From assembly GCF_014892575.1 (NCBI RefSeq), contig NZ_JADBGI010000011.1, forward strand, positions 62,293 through 126,292: a DNA stretch of 64,000 nucleotides. The letters are read 5' to 3'. Shown piece after piece: positions 40,675 to 50,910 of this stretch. Within the stretch, counting starts at the first letter, position 1, and the number at the start of each line of letters is the position of its first letter. Source of the DNA: Nocardiopsis coralli (GTDB lineage: Bacteria > Actinomycetota > Actinomycetes > Streptosporangiales > Streptosporangiaceae). The notes beneath the pieces were generated by a model, which made no database searches, was not told the origin of the DNA, and saw only the letters and a program-made list of their open reading frames with translations. Position numbers and translations under genes: made by a program.

Positions 40675-41316
40675 ATGGACGCCACCGGACGAGGTGTCAT
40701 CTGCGACTGGGCGGGTGTGCTCACCCCGCCGCTGACCGAGGGCATCCGCGCGTGGCTGCACGCCGACCGGATCGATCCGGACCACTACCAGGAGGTCATG
40801 CGCCCGTACTTCGACGGGAGCCTGGCCGACGCCAACCCGGTGCACGCGCTCGAACGCGGCGAGATCGACACCGGCGACTTCGAACGCGATCTCGCGCCCC
40901 TGCTGCGCCGCGTCGACGGACGCCCCCTCCGCGCGGAGGGGCTCATCCACCGCATGTTCTCCCGATTCCACCCGGTGCACGACATGTACGAGGCCCTGAG
41001 GCAGGTGCGCGGCGCGGGCACACCCACCGCGCTGCTGTCCAACTCGTGGGGCAACGGTTACCCCCGGGAGCACTTCGACTCCACCTTCGACGAGGTCGTG
41101 ATCTCCGGCGAGGTGGGGATGCGCAAACCCGAGGAGCGCATCTACCTGCACACCTGTGAGCGCCTGGGTCTGCGCCCGCAGGACTGCGTGTTCATCGACG
41201 ACCTCGAGCGCAACGTCCGCACCGCCGAGAGCCTGGGCATGACCGGGATCGTGCACACCGACACCGCCTCCACCCAGCGCGCCCTCGACCGGTTCCTGGC
41301 GGCCGAACCGGTGTGA
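40675..41316 (+). CDS. HAD family hydrolase
   Basis: A 213-residue HAD-superfamily protein. Motif I is CDWAGVLT: the nucleophile Asp11 is present but the usual second Asp is Ala. Motif II lies in TALLSNSWG, motif III lysine in GMRKPEERIY, and motif IV in VFIDDLERNV. Such D-x-[AG]-G-V variants occur in subfamilies of the HAD-IA group. ATG at 40675 follows GAGGAGGGA. Substrate unknown; the gene precedes a DUF6912-like gene. Confidence 0.85.
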   Translation: MDATGRGVICDWAGVLTPPLTEGIRAWLHADRIDPDHYQEVMRPYFDGSLADANPVHALERGEIDTGDFERDLAPLLRRVDGRPLRAEGLIHRMFSRFHPVHDMYEALRQVRGAGTPTALLSNSWGNGYPREHFDSTFDEVVISGEVGMRKPEERIYLHTCERLGLRPQDCVFIDDLERNVRTAESLGMTGIVHTDTASTQRALDRFLAAEPV

Positions 41317-41393
41317 GCGGCGCCGGAGGCGCTTCGGGGAGCGGGTCCCTGGCAGACTCGGAGGTCGTCCCCGTCACCGTCCCGGAGCAGCGC

Positions 41394-41846
41394 ATGTACG
41401 TCTTCCTGCCCAGCACCGTCCCCGCCCTCGCGGCCGCACTCGCCGAGCGGCGCGTGGACGGTGCCCCGCTGACCGCCTTCACCGCCGACCCCGGGCCCGG
41501 CTCCGACACCGAGGAGGCCGAGTACGAGGCGATGTACGCGGCCGCCGAGGAGTCCCTGCGGCTCCTGCGGGAGGACCCCGACGCACCCCGCCGCCGTGTG
41601 GTGCTGGCCGCCGAGGTGCCCGACGACCTCGTCGAGCACGGGGGCCGCGCCGGACAGGACGCCGCGCGGGTGAGCATCACCGGGGCGGTCCCGTACAAGA
41701 AGTTCCGTTCGGCGCACGTTGACGACCCCGACGCCGCGGACGACATCGCCGCCGCCGTCGCCGAGCCCGGTTCCGAAGCGGCCGAGGAGCACGAGCTCAT
41801 GTGGTTCGCGGTCCAGGAGCTGCGCCACCTGGTCGAGGAGGCCTGA
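41394..41846 (+). CDS. DUF6912-like small protein
   Basis: A 150-residue protein. The start ATG at 41394 gives MYVFLPSTVPALAAALAERR, the typical opening of the DUF6912 family as I recall it, and GGAG precedes it. The frame is open to a GTG at 41313 overlapping the HAD stop, which would add 27 non-conserved residues. Other recognisable pieces are EYEAMYAAAEESLRLLRE, RRRVVLAAEVPDD and a short C-terminal helix LMWFAVQELRHLVEE. Function unknown. Confidence 0.75.
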   Translation: MYVFLPSTVPALAAALAERRVDGAPLTAFTADPGPGSDTEEAEYEAMYAAAEESLRLLREDPDAPRRRVVLAAEVPDDLVEHGGRAGQDAARVSITGAVPYKKFRSAHVDDPDAADDIAAAVAEPGSEAAEEHELMWFAVQELRHLVEEA

Positions 41847-42035
41847 GCCCGGAACCCCGGTCCCGAGCACGCGGTCCCGAGCATGCGCGCCCGGGCCGTG
41901 GGACCCGAGACGGGCGCGGCGCGCACCGTGGCCGGAACCGGACGATGCGCGGCATCCGTGAGCCTCCGGGCGGGGAGCGGGAACGAACCACGGCGATCCG
42001 CACGCCGGCCCCGCCCCCCGAGCTCAGGAGGACGT

Positions 42036-43310
42036 ATGTCCACCCCCGCGCACACCGGCCGATCCGAATGCCCCTTCCGACTGCGCACCGACGGCACCGG
42101 GTTCCATGAAGAGGCCGCCCACCTCCGCACACGCGGGCCGGCGGTCCGCGTGGAACTCCCGGGAGGCGTCGTGGCCTGGGCCGTGACACGGCACGACCTG
42201 GTGAACCGGCTGCTCACCGACCCACGGATCTCGCGCGACCCCCGCAGGCACTGGCCCGACGGGGACGCCGTGGGCAGCGCCTGGCCGCTGGCCCGACTCG
42301 TCTTCCTCGACGCCTTCATCAACAAGTACGGCGAGGAGCACCGCGCCCTCCGTCGGCTCGTCACCCCGGCCTTCACCCCCGCCCGGGTCCGGCGCCTGGA
42401 GAGCACCGTGCGCGACCGCGCCCGCACGCTCGTGGCCGGCCTGGTGCGGACCGCCCCGGGGGAGAGCGCCGACGTGCGAGCCGAACTGTCCCGGCCCCTG
42501 ACGACGTGGGTGATCTGCGAACTCTTCGGTGTCCCCACCGGCCTGCGCGAACGCCTGGGCCGAGCGGTGGACGCCGGGGTCGACACCACGCTCGGACCGG
42601 AGGAGGTCCTGGCGCAACAGCGGGCGCTCATGGAGTGCCTGGACGAGCTCGTCGACCACCACCTGAACGACCCGGGGGAGGACCTCACCGGCGACCTGGT
42701 CGCGCCCGAGTCCGGCGACCCGCTCCCGCGGGAGCAGCTCGTGGCCACCCTCGTCCTCATGATCGGCGCCGGGTTCGAGACCGCGGTCAACCTCATCACC
42801 AACGCGGTGCAGGCGTTGCTCGAACACCCCCGGCACCGCGACCGCCTCGTGAACGGCGAGCTGTCCGCCGAGGCGGTCGTCGAGGAGTCCCTCCGCCGCG
42901 ATCCGCCCACCAAGTACGTGCCCCTGCGGTACGCGGTGGAGGACGTCTACCTCGGCGAGGGGATCACCATCGCGCAGGGCGAGCCCGTGCTGATCGCCTT
43001 CGGGGCCGTGGGCCGCGACCCGGACCTGCACCCGGAGGCCCCGGAAGCGTTCGATCCCGACCGCGGATCCAAGGAGCACGTCGCCTTCGGCCACGGCGCA
43101 CACTTCTGTGTGGGTGCCCACCTCGCCCGGACCGAGGCGCGGGTGGCGCTGGAGGAACTCTTCGCCGCCCTGCCCCGCCTCACCCCCGACGACCAGGGGC
43201 GGAACCCAGAGCCGGTGCCCTCGCTCCTGGTCAACGGCCCGTCCGAACTCCCCGTGGTCCCGCATCCGACGGAAGGGGGCGGTGTGGACCTTCCGGCCGC
43301 AAAGCGGTAG
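42036..43310 (+). CDS. Cytochrome P450
   Basis: A 424-residue class I bacterial P450 with ATG at 42036 behind AGGAGG. The heme-ligand loop is [15 protein letters not shown] (ligand Cys358), the K-helix ExxR is EESLRR, and the I-helix motif is GAGFETAVN. The glycine-glutamate-threonine is present, but the residue after threonine is Ala rather than Thr or Ser. No ferredoxin or reductase gene is adjacent, so it depends on redox partners elsewhere. Substrate unknown; there is no biosynthetic cluster in view. Confidence 0.92.
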   Translation: MSTPAHTGRSECPFRLRTDGTGFHEEAAHLRTRGPAVRVELPGGVVAWAVTRHDLVNRLLTDPRISRDPRRHWPDGDAVGSAWPLARLVFLDAFINKYGEEHRALRRLVTPAFTPARVRRLESTVRDRARTLVAGLVRTAPGESADVRAELSRPLTTWVICELFGVPTGLRERLGRAVDAGVDTTLGPEEVLAQQRALMECLDELVDHHLNDPGEDLTGDLVAPESGDPLPREQLVATLVLMIGAGFETAVNLITNAVQALLEHPRHRDRLVNGELSAEAVVEESLRRDPPTKYVPLRYAVEDVYLGEGITIAQGEPVLIAFGAVGRDPDLHPEAPEAFDPDRGSKEHVAFGHGAHFCVGAHLARTEARVALEELFAALPRLTPDDQGRNPEPVPSLLVNGPSELPVVPHPTEGGGVDLPAAKR

Positions 43311-43397
43311 GTATGGATCACCGCGTGCCCGCCCGTACGGCACAATAGGTGCGTCCGAAGCCCCGACAACCCCGAGGAGGCAGCCATCAGCCGCCTG

Positions 43398-44090
43398 GTG
43401 CTGTGGAACATCGACCTCACCCTCCTCGACGTCGGACAGGTCATGCGCGCCGCCTACGCGGAGGCCTTCGAGAAGGTCACGGGCGAGCCGCTGGTGTACC
43501 TGACCTCGGCGTCGGGGCGCACCGACTCCGAGATGTTCTTCGAGTTCTGCGCCCGCAACTACGTCGAGGCCGAGCCGGACGGCGACACCCTCGCGGAGTT
43601 CCTCACGACGCTGGAGGCCTCCTTCGCCGACCGCAAGGGCGAACTGCGTTCCAAGGGCCGTGCCATGCCAGGCGCGGCCGCCTCCCTCGCCGCGGTCGCG
43701 AACATGCCCGAGACCGTGCAGACGGTGGTCAGCGGCAGCACGCGCGCCAACGCCCGGGCCAAGCTCGAGGCCTTCGGGCTCGACGCCCACCTCGACCTGT
43801 CGATCGGCGGCTACGGCTCGGTCAACTACCCCAAGTCCAGTCTCATCCAGTCGATCCGGCTGCACGCCGCCGGCGAGGGCGTCCGGCCCTACGGCGAGAA
43901 CGAGACGGTCTTCGTCACCGACTCCGCGTCGGACGTGCGCGCCGCGCTCATCGGCGGTGCCACCCCGGTCGCGGTGCTCAACGGCTCCACCACCGAGGGG
44001 CAGCTGAGGGACGCCGGGGTGCGCCACGTGCTGCCCGACCTGGGCGATCCCCGCGCGGTGATGACCGCGGTCGCACAGGCGAGCACCTGA
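43398..44090 (+). CDS. HAD family hydrolase with possible upstream ATC start
   Basis: A 230-residue HAD phosphatase-like protein. Motif I NIDLTLLD has both acidic residues; motif II is in TVVSGSTRAN, motif III around NYPKSSLI, motif IV in VFVTDSASDV. GTG at 43398 is the first conventional start, but the only good ribosome site, CGAGGAGG (to 43380), is 17 bases before it. It is five bases from an in-frame ATC at 43386, and starting there would add Ile-Ser-Arg-Leu, which agrees with the RLVLW opening of homologues as I recall them. Confidence 0.85.
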   Translation: MLWNIDLTLLDVGQVMRAAYAEAFEKVTGEPLVYLTSASGRTDSEMFFEFCARNYVEAEPDGDTLAEFLTTLEASFADRKGELRSKGRAMPGAAASLAAVANMPETVQTVVSGSTRANARAKLEAFGLDAHLDLSIGGYGSVNYPKSSLIQSIRLHAAGEGVRPYGENETVFVTDSASDVRAALIGGATPVAVLNGSTTEGQLRDAGVRHVLPDLGDPRAVMTAVAQAST

Positions 44091-44470
44091 GACCACCGCC
44101 CCCGGCATCCGAGACCCCGACGGCCCCTCCTGACCGCCCCCCACCGGCACCATCCGGTCCCACCGATCGGTAACCTCCATGTAACGGTGTTGGCCGTGTG
44201 CTGACGCCGCAGAGCCAGTAGCCTGGTTCGTGGAACGGGCCAGGAGCCCCCGGTTCCAGGGACACACGACAACGGTGTCGCGTGCCCCCGATCCGCCCGA
44301 TCCACCGCCTGTGCACAGGCAGCACCCGACCCAGACCCCGAGACCGTGGTTCCGTGCGGCCCGTCGGCCTCACGTGCCATCACAATGCTTCACACGTGTT
44401 CACAGGTCATATGACCCGGTGTTCAGGCAAAGCTCGCGCGACGTTGCTCACAAAGGAGTGAGAGATCCCT
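44091..44470. other. 380-base leader upstream of the glutamate dehydrogenase gene
   Basis: No gene is supported. The region has lower GC than its surroundings and contains ACACGTGT (about 44393-44400), the perfect palindrome at 44405-44416, and AAAGGAGTGAG as the ribosome site. A TTGGCC (about 44189) followed by TAGCCT (about 44219) could be promoter elements, but spacing is long. Confidence 0.45.
44405..44416. promoter_or_regulatory. Perfect palindrome GGTCATATGACC upstream of gdh
   Basis: A 12-bp perfect palindrome 54 bases before the gdh ATG, flanked by CACA and CCGGTG so that the dyad partly extends. Its AT core and placement suggest an operator for a TetR- or GntR-type protein; no regulator gene is adjacent. 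Confidence 0.45.
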
Positions 44471-47400
44471 ATGTCCGGGCAATCCGATGCCTACCTCCAG
44501 AAACTGCTCAGTGACGCGGCCGCCGCGTGGTCCCCGGGTCCGGGGATCAGCGCCGAGGAGGCCGAGGAGGTCCGCCGCCTCCTTCCCCTCTACTACCGCC
44601 ACACCGACCCCGACGACATCGCCGGGCGCAGCCCCGAGCAGCTCTGCGGGACCGCCGCACAGCACCGAGCGTTCGGCAGCACGCGCCAACCCGGCCGTGC
44701 CAAGGTGCGCATCTACACCCCCACACTCGAGGAGCACGGCTGGGACCAGCAGACCAGCGTCGTGGAGGTCGTCACCGACAACGCGCCCTTCCTGGTCTCC
44801 TCCGCCACGATGGCGCTGGACGCCTTCAGCGCCGGTGTGCGCCTGGTCGTCCACCCGCAGCTGACCGTCGCCCGCGGCGTCGAGGGCGAACTGCTCGCCG
44901 TCGACCCCCGCATCGGCGGTGACGGCCTGCTGCCCGTCGACGAGTCCTGGATGCACATCGAGATCGACCGGCAGTCCGACCCCGAGCGGATCAAGGAGAT
45001 CACCCACCGCCTCGAGCAGGTCCTGGCCGACGTGCGCAACGTCGACGAGGACTCCGCGAAGATGAGCGACCGGGCGATCCGCGTCGCCGACGAGCTCGCC
45101 GCCTACCCCGACCGCCTCGTGGCCGGGGGAGTGGACCCGCGCGACGTCGGCGAGAGCGTCGACTTCCTGCGCTGGGTCGCCGGGCGCCACTTCACCTTCA
45201 TGGGCTACCGCGAGTACGGCCTGGTCACCGACGAGAACGGCGACGACGTCCTGCGCCCCGAGCCCGGCACCGGGCTGGGCCTGCTGCGCATGGACTCCCC
45301 GGCCTCCACGAGCTTCGCCGCCCTGCCCCCGGAGATCCGCGCCAAGGCCCGCGAGCCCTACGTGCTCGTGCTCACCAAGGCCAACTCCCGCGCGACCGTC
45401 TACCGCCCCGAGTACCTCGACTACATCGGCGTGAAGAAGTTCGACGCCCAGGGCAACATCGTGGGCGAGCGCCGCTTCCTGGGGCTGTTCACCCCGCAGG
45501 CCACCAGCACCACCATCGGCCAGATCCCCATCCTGCGCCGCAAGCAGGCCGAGGTCCTGGCGCTGTCCGGGTTCGAGGCCGACAGCTACGACGGCCGCGA
45601 CCTCATCGAACTGCTGGAGACCTTCCCGCGCGAGGAACTCCTGCAGATCCCGGTCAACGAGCTCTACAACATCGTGCGCGGGGTCCTGCGGCTGCGCGAC
45701 CGCCGCGGCACGAAGCTGTTCATGCGCCGCGACCCCTACGGCGGGCGTTACATGTCCTGCTTCGTGTACATGCCGCGCGACGAGTACAGCACGCGTGTGC
45801 GCCTGGACATCCAGAGGGTCCTCGCCGAGGCCTTCGAGGGCGCAGGCATGGACCACAACGTGATGATCGGCAGCGCCCCGCTGGCCCGCCTCTACCTGGT
45901 CGCCCGCGCCGGCGAGCGCGGCACCCTGCCCGACATCGACCAGGTCGCGCTGGAGGAGAAGGTCCGCCGCGCCGCCCGGTCCTGGGACGCCGACCTCGAC
46001 GACGCCCTCACCGACGCGTTCGGGCCGGCCCGCGCCACCGACTACAAGAAGCGCTACGGCTCCGGGATCACCGAGGCCTACAAGGTCGACAACGACCCCG
46101 TCACCGCCGCGCGCGACATCGGCGAGATCGAGAGCCTGCTCGCCCGCGCCGGCACCGACAACCACGGCGAGTTCTCCGCCAGCCTCTACCAGCCCGAGGG
46201 TTCCGAGCCCGGGACGTGGCGGTTCCGCCTCTACCGCATCGGCGAGCCCGTCACCCTGACGCGGGTGCTGCCGGTGCTGGAGGACCTCGGTGTCCAGGTC
46301 GACGACGAGTGGCCCTACGAGGTCACCGTCGAGGGCGTGGGCCGCGTGTGGGTCTACGACTTCGGCCTCGGCCCGATCGAGGGCTCCGACCTGCCCCCGG
46401 CACGACTGAAGAAGCTCTTCGAGGACGCCTTCGACGCCTCCTGGCGAGACCTGGGCGAGTCCGACCGCTTCAACGCCCTCGTGGTGCGCGGCGGCCTCGA
46501 CTGGCGCCAGCTCACCGTGCTGCGCGCCTACGCCAAGTACCTGCGCCAGACCGGGTCGACGTTCACGCCCGACTACTTCGCCGACGTCCTGGTCGGCAAC
46601 GTGGGCATCGCCGGCCTGCTCGTGGAGCTCTTCGAGGCCCGCTTCGACCCCGACCAGCCCGACGAGGGACGCACGGACCGCGCCGAGGCGATCACCGCCA
46701 AGATCGAGACCGAGCTGGACTCCGTGGCCAGCCTGGACCACGACCGGATCCTGCGCTCGTTCCTGTCGGCCATCGGCGCGACGCTGCGGACCAACCACTA
46801 CCAGGGCCACCCGTACCTGGTGCTCAAGCTCGACCCGCAGGCCATCCCGGACCTGCCGCAGCCGCGGCCCCGGTTCGAGATCTACGTGTACTCCCCGCGG
46901 GTGGAGGGCGTGCACCTGCGCTTCGGCTCCGTCGCCCGCGGCGGCCTGCGCTGGTCCGACCGCTTCGAGGACTTCCGCACCGAGATCCTCGGCCTGGTCA
47001 AGGCCCAGATGGTGAAGAACTCGGTGATCGTGCCCAGCGGCGCCAAGGGCGGTTTCGTCTGCAAGCGCCTGCCGCAGGGCGGGGGCCGCGAGGAGGTCAT
47101 GGCCGAGGTCGTGTCCTGCTACAAGCAGTTCATCAGCGGCCTGCTCGACGTGACCGACAACCTCGTCGACGGCACCACGGTGCACCCCGAGCGCACCGTC
47201 CTGCACGACGGTGACGACTCCTACCTGGTCGTGGCGGCCGACAAGGGCACCGCGACCTTCTCCGACACCGCCAACGAGATCTCCGTGCAGCGCGGGTTCT
47301 GGCTGGGTGACGCCTTCGCCTCCGGTGGTTCGGTCGGCTACGACCACAAGGCCATGGGCATCACCGCCCGGGGCGCGTGGGAGTCGGTCAAGTTCCACTT

Positions 47401-49339
47401 CCGCGAGATGGGCGTGGACACCCAGAGCGAGCCCTTCAGCGTGGTCGGCGTCGGCGACATGTCCGGCGACGTCTTCGGCAACGGCATGCTGCTGTCGAAG
47501 GAGATCAAGCTGGTGGCCGCCTTCGACCACCGCCACGTCTTCCTGGACCCGAACCCGGACCCGCACGCCTCGTGGACCGAGCGCGAGCGCATGTTCCGGC
47601 TCCCGCGCAGCACCTGGGAGGACTACGACACCTCCCTGATCTCCGAGGGCGGCGGCGTGCACCCGCGCACCGCGAAGTCGATCACGCTCACCCCGCAGGT
47701 CAAGGCGGTGCTGGGCATCGACGAGGAGATCGAGAAGGTCACCCCGGACGAGCTCATCCGGTACGCGCTCACCTCCCCGGTCGACCTGCTGTGGAACGGC
47801 GGCATCGGCACCTACGTCAAGGCCGCGGCCGAGACGCACGCCGATGTCGGCGACAAGGCCAACGACCAGGTCCGCGTCAACGGCGCCGACCTGCGCGCCA
47901 AGGTCGTCGGCGAGGGCGGGAACCTGGGTCTGACCCAGCCGGCCCGCATCGAGTTCGCCCGCCGCGGGGGCCGCGTCAACACCGACTTCATCGACAACTC
48001 CGCCGGTGTGGACACCTCCGACCACGAGGTCAACATCAAGATCATGCTCGACCGCGACGTGCGCGCGGGCGGCATGGACAAGGCCGAACGCGACCGCCTC
48101 TTCATCGACATGACCGACGAGGTCGGCGGTCTGGCCCTGGACAACAACTACGCGCAGAACAACCTGCTCGCGGCGGCCCGCAAGCAGGCCGGGTCGATGC
48201 TGCACGTGCACGGCCGGTACATGCGCCACCTGGAGCGCACCAAGGTCCTCAAGCGCAAGCTCGAGGACCTGCCCTCCGACAAGGCGATCGCCGAGCGCCG
48301 CGCCGCCGGCAAGGGTCTGACCAGCCCGGAGTTCTCCACGCTGGTCTCCTACACCAAGATCGACCTCAAGGAGCAGATCGGCCTGTCCGACCTGGCCGAC
48401 GACCCCTACCTCGCGCAGACGCTGACGGACTACTTCCCGTCGCCGCTGCGGTCGGAGCGCTTCGCCGACGGCGTGGCCACGCACCCGCTGCGCAAGGAGA
48501 TCATCGTCAACCAGGTGGTCAACCAGCTGGTGAACCGGTCCGGGATCACCTTCGCGTTCCGCCTCAACGAGGAGCTCGGCTCCAGCGCCGCCGACATCGC
48601 CCGTGCCTACCTGGTGGTCCAGGACGCGCTGGGGCTGCGCGGGTTCTGGGACGAGGTCGAGGCCCTGGACCACGACATCAGCGTCGACGCCCAGCTGACC
48701 CTGCTGCTGGAGACCCGCAAGCTCGCCGAGCGGGCCGCGCGCTGGCTCCTGCGGCACCGGTCGTTCCCGTTCGACATCCGCAGCGAGACCGCCTACTTCT
48801 CCGAGGGCATCGGCGAGGTGCTCCCGCACCTGGTGGGCCTGCTGCGGGGCCGCGACCGTGAGGGCTACGAGGAGCGCCGCGACCGCTACACCTCCATGGG
48901 TGTGCCGGCCGGACTGGCCGAGCGGGTGGCCGCGATGGTTCCGGCCTACTCCTCCCTGGACCTGGTGGAGATCGCACACCGCACCGGCCGTTCGCTGCAG
49001 CAGGTCGCCGAGCTCTACTTCGAGCTCGCCGACCGGCTCAACATCAGCTGGTGGCGTGAGCGCATCATCGACCTGCCGCGCGACGACCGCTGGGTCACCA
49101 CGGCACGGGCGGCGCTGCGCGACGACCTGTACGCCGTGCACGCCGACCTGACCGCGCGGGTCCTGGAGTCCGGCGGGCCCGACGACTCGACCGCCGTCCT
49201 CATCGACCAGTGGTCGGCGCAGAACGAGGGCGAGATCGACCGGGCGGGCATCACCCTGTCGGAGATCCAGGAGAACGAGCGCTTCGACCTGGCCACCCTC
49301 TCGGTGGCACTGCGGTCGATCCGCGGCCTGGTCGGCTGA
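44471..49339 (+). CDS. gdh: NAD-specific glutamate dehydrogenase, large (about 180 kDa) type
   Basis: A 1622-residue catabolic enzyme that oxidises glutamate to 2-oxoglutarate and ammonia with NAD. The long N-terminal half contains ACT-like regulatory segments. The catalytic domain (about 740-1210) has GGLRWSDRFEDFRTEILGLV, PSGAKGGFVCKRL and the NAD-binding VVGVGDMSGDVFGNGM. A C-terminal helical domain completes the 1600-residue L-type layout. ATG at 44471 follows AAAGGAG. In mycobacteria the enzyme is controlled by GarA; the 380-base leader here could add transcriptional control. Confidence 0.97.
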   Translation: MSGQSDAYLQKLLSDAAAAWSPGPGISAEEAEEVRRLLPLYYRHTDPDDIAGRSPEQLCGTAAQHRAFGSTRQPGRAKVRIYTPTLEEHGWDQQTSVVEVVTDNAPFLVSSATMALDAFSAGVRLVVHPQLTVARGVEGELLAVDPRIGGDGLLPVDESWMHIEIDRQSDPERIKEITHRLEQVLADVRNVDEDSAKMSDRAIRVADELAAYPDRLVAGGVDPRDVGESVDFLRWVAGRHFTFMGYREYGLVTDENGDDVLRPEPGTGLGLLRMDSPASTSFAALPPEIRAKAREPYVLVLTKANSRATVYRPEYLDYIGVKKFDAQGNIVGERRFLGLFTPQATSTTIGQIPILRRKQAEVLALSGFEADSYDGRDLIELLETFPREELLQIPVNELYNIVRGVLRLRDRRGTKLFMRRDPYGGRYMSCFVYMPRDEYSTRVRLDIQRVLAEAFEGAGMDHNVMIGSAPLARLYLVARAGERGTLPDIDQVALEEKVRRAARSWDADLDDALTDAFGPARATDYKKRYGSGITEAYKVDNDPVTAARDIGEIESLLARAGTDNHGEFSASLYQPEGSEPGTWRFRLYRIGEPVTLTRVLPVLEDLGVQVDDEWPYEVTVEGVGRVWVYDFGLGPIEGSDLPPARLKKLFEDAFDASWRDLGESDRFNALVVRGGLDWRQLTVLRAYAKYLRQTGSTFTPDYFADVLVGNVGIAGLLVELFEARFDPDQPDEGRTDRAEAITAKIETELDSVASLDHDRILRSFLSAIGATLRTNHYQGHPYLVLKLDPQAIPDLPQPRPRFEIYVYSPRVEGVHLRFGSVARGGLRWSDRFEDFRTEILGLVKAQMVKNSVIVPSGAKGGFVCKRLPQGGGREEVMAEVVSCYKQFISGLLDVTDNLVDGTTVHPERTVLHDGDDSYLVVAADKGTATFSDTANEISVQRGFWLGDAFASGGSVGYDHKAMGITARGAWESVKFHFREMGVDTQSEPFSVVGVGDMSGDVFGNGMLLSKEIKLVAAFDHRHVFLDPNPDPHASWTERERMFRLPRSTWEDYDTSLISEGGGVHPRTAKSITLTPQVKAVLGIDEEIEKVTPDELIRYALTSPVDLLWNGGIGTYVKAAAETHADVGDKANDQVRVNGADLRAKVVGEGGNLGLTQPARIEFARRGGRVNTDFIDNSAGVDTSDHEVNIKIMLDRDVRAGGMDKAERDRLFIDMTDEVGGLALDNNYAQNNLLAAARKQAGSMLHVHGRYMRHLERTKVLKRKLEDLPSDKAIAERRAAGKGLTSPEFSTLVSYTKIDLKEQIGLSDLADDPYLAQTLTDYFPSPLRSERFADGVATHPLRKEIIVNQVVNQLVNRSGITFAFRLNEELGSSAADIARAYLVVQDALGLRGFWDEVEALDHDISVDAQLTLLLETRKLAERAARWLLRHRSFPFDIRSETAYFSEGIGEVLPHLVGLLRGRDREGYEERRDRYTSMGVPAGLAERVAAMVPAYSSLDLVEIAHRTGRSLQQVAELYFELADRLNISWWRERIIDLPRDDRWVTTARAALRDDLYAVHADLTARVLESGGPDDSTAVLIDQWSAQNEGEIDRAGITLSEIQENERFDLATLSVALRSIRGLVG

Positions 49340-49371
49340 GCCGGCCGGGAGCACCGGAGAAACGAACACAC

Positions 49372-49404
49372 GAGGGGCGCGCGGCACGGAGCCGCGCGCC
49401 CCTC
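49372..49404 (+). terminator. Hairpin terminator after gdh
   Basis: GAGGGGCGCGCGGC and GCCGCGCGCCCCTC form a perfect 14-bp stem with loop ACGGA, 33 bases after the gdh stop. There is no U-tract. A further GC-rich hairpin-prone stretch follows to about 49455. Confidence 0.85.
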
Positions 49405-49637
49405 GCGCGATCCCGGGCCGGAGGCGGTCCCCTCCCGGGTCCGGCCCGGGTTGCTGAGACGTCAGGGCGTGGCCGGTGGACGCCGGACGTCGCGAGCGGC
49501 GTCTCCAGTGGTGCAGCCGCAAGGCCGAGGAGGGAGTCGGCCGGGTGTGCCGTTGACTGACGAGAACGCAGCGAGGGTGCCGCTGGGGCGTCGCGCAGCA
49601 GTTCGAGTGTTCGCCGGTTACGCCCTAAACTGGCGGG

Positions 49638-50756
49638 GTGGCAGACATGGACCCAGCAGAGAAGATCAAGGAACTCGCGGCGACCCTGACGAGCGTGACC
49701 GCCGTCTTGGACATGGACGCGATGCAGACGCAGATCGCAGAGCTGCGCGAGCAGTCCGCCGACCCCGAACTGTGGTCGGACCAGGCCAACGCGCAGCGGG
49801 TGACGCGTCAGCTCTCCGCACTGGAGTCCATGGTCAACAAGGTCGAGGGCATCCGCCAGCGGCTCGACGACCTCGGGGTGCTCTACGAGCTCGCCGAGGC
49901 CGAGGACGACCCGGACACGCGCGGCGAGGCCGACCGTGAGCTCGAGCAGCTGCGCAAGGACATCGGCGAGCTCGAGGTGCGCACGCTCCTCAACGGCCCC
50001 TACGACGAACGCGAGGCCATCGTCAGCATCAACTCCCAGGCGGGCGGGATCGACGCCGCCGACTGGGCCCAGATGCTGCAGCGCATGTACCTGCGCTGGG
50101 CCGAGCGGCACGGGTACCCGACGGACGTCTACGAGACCTCGTACGCGGAGGAGGCGGGCATCAAGTCCACGTCCTTCCTGGTCAAGTCGCAGTTCGCCTA
50201 CGGGACCCTGCGCGGGGAGCACGGGACGCACCGCCTGGTGCGCATCTCCCCGTTCGACAACCAGAACCGGCGCCAGACCTCGTTCGCGGGCGTCGACGTC
50301 GTTCCGGTGGTCGAGAAGAGCGACCACATCGAGATCGACGAGACCGAGCTGCGTGTGGACGTCTACCGTTCCAGCGGCCCCGGGGGACAGGGCGTGAACA
50401 CCACCGACTCGGCGGTGCGCATCACCCACCTCCCGAGCGGCATCGTGGTCTCGTGCCAGAACGAGCGCTCGCAGCTGCAGAACAAGGCCACGGCGATGAC
50501 GATGCTCCAGGCCAAGCTCCTGGCCCGCAAGCGCGAGCAGGAGCAGGCCGAGATCGACGAGATCCGCGGTGAGTCCTTCAGCAGCTGGGGCACGCAGATG
50601 CGCAACTACGTGCTGCACCCGTACCAGAACGTCAAGGACGTGCGGACAGGGATGGAGACCGGTAACACCACCGGTGTACTGGACGGCGAGATCGACGACT
50701 TCATCGACGCCGAGATCCGCTGGATGCGCAGCCGCGAGTCGGCCGACGACAACTGA
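49638..50756 (+). CDS. prfB: Peptide chain release factor 2
   Basis: A 372-residue RF2 that terminates translation at UGA and UAA. The codon-recognition tripeptide SPF lies in [14 protein letters not shown] and the catalytic GGQ at residues 249-251 (GPGGQGVN). GTG start at 49638 gives [14 protein letters not shown]. No programmed frameshift is needed: the frame is continuous from the start codon. It precedes ftsEX-smpB-ssrA, a conserved actinobacterial arrangement that groups termination and ribosome rescue. Confidence 0.96.
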   Translation: MADMDPAEKIKELAATLTSVTAVLDMDAMQTQIAELREQSADPELWSDQANAQRVTRQLSALESMVNKVEGIRQRLDDLGVLYELAEAEDDPDTRGEADRELEQLRKDIGELEVRTLLNGPYDEREAIVSINSQAGGIDAADWAQMLQRMYLRWAERHGYPTDVYETSYAEEAGIKSTSFLVKSQFAYGTLRGEHGTHRLVRISPFDNQNRRQTSFAGVDVVPVVEKSDHIEIDETELRVDVYRSSGPGGQGVNTTDSAVRITHLPSGIVVSCQNERSQLQNKATAMTMLQAKLLARKREQEQAEIDEIRGESFSSWGTQMRNYVLHPYQNVKDVRTGMETGNTTGVLDGEIDDFIDAEIRWMRSRESADDN

Positions 50757-50761
50757 TCGAC

Positions 50762-50804
50762 CCGGGCGTGTGCTCTCCCACATCAGGGGAGGGGGCACGC
50801 CCGG
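50762..50804 (+). terminator. Hairpin terminator after prfB
   Basis: CCGGGCGTG (50762-50770) and CACGCCCGG (50796-50804) pair perfectly, with an inner CTCTCCC/GGGGAG pairing and an ACATCA loop. It lies six bases after the prfB stop. Confidence 0.75.
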
Positions 50805-50910
50805 TGTCCGTCCGGGTGCCCGGGGTGCCCGCCCCGAGGTGACCTCGGCGGACGTGTCCGAATGGTGACGCGCGCGTCTCCGCGGTTTTACCGAAACTGC
50901 TATATGTGAA

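Noticed and set aside
44423-49522. Minus-strand open frame of about 1700 codons antisense to the glutamate dehydrogenase gene
   Set aside because: It mirrors a clear, fully conserved plus-strand gene; long antisense frames are expected in very high-GC DNA, and its protein is a leucine/glycine/histidine-rich shadow without motifs.
49638-49800. Programmed frameshift in prfB as in Escherichia coli
   Set aside because: The reading frame is continuous from the GTG start to the GGQ domain, with no internal in-frame UGA.
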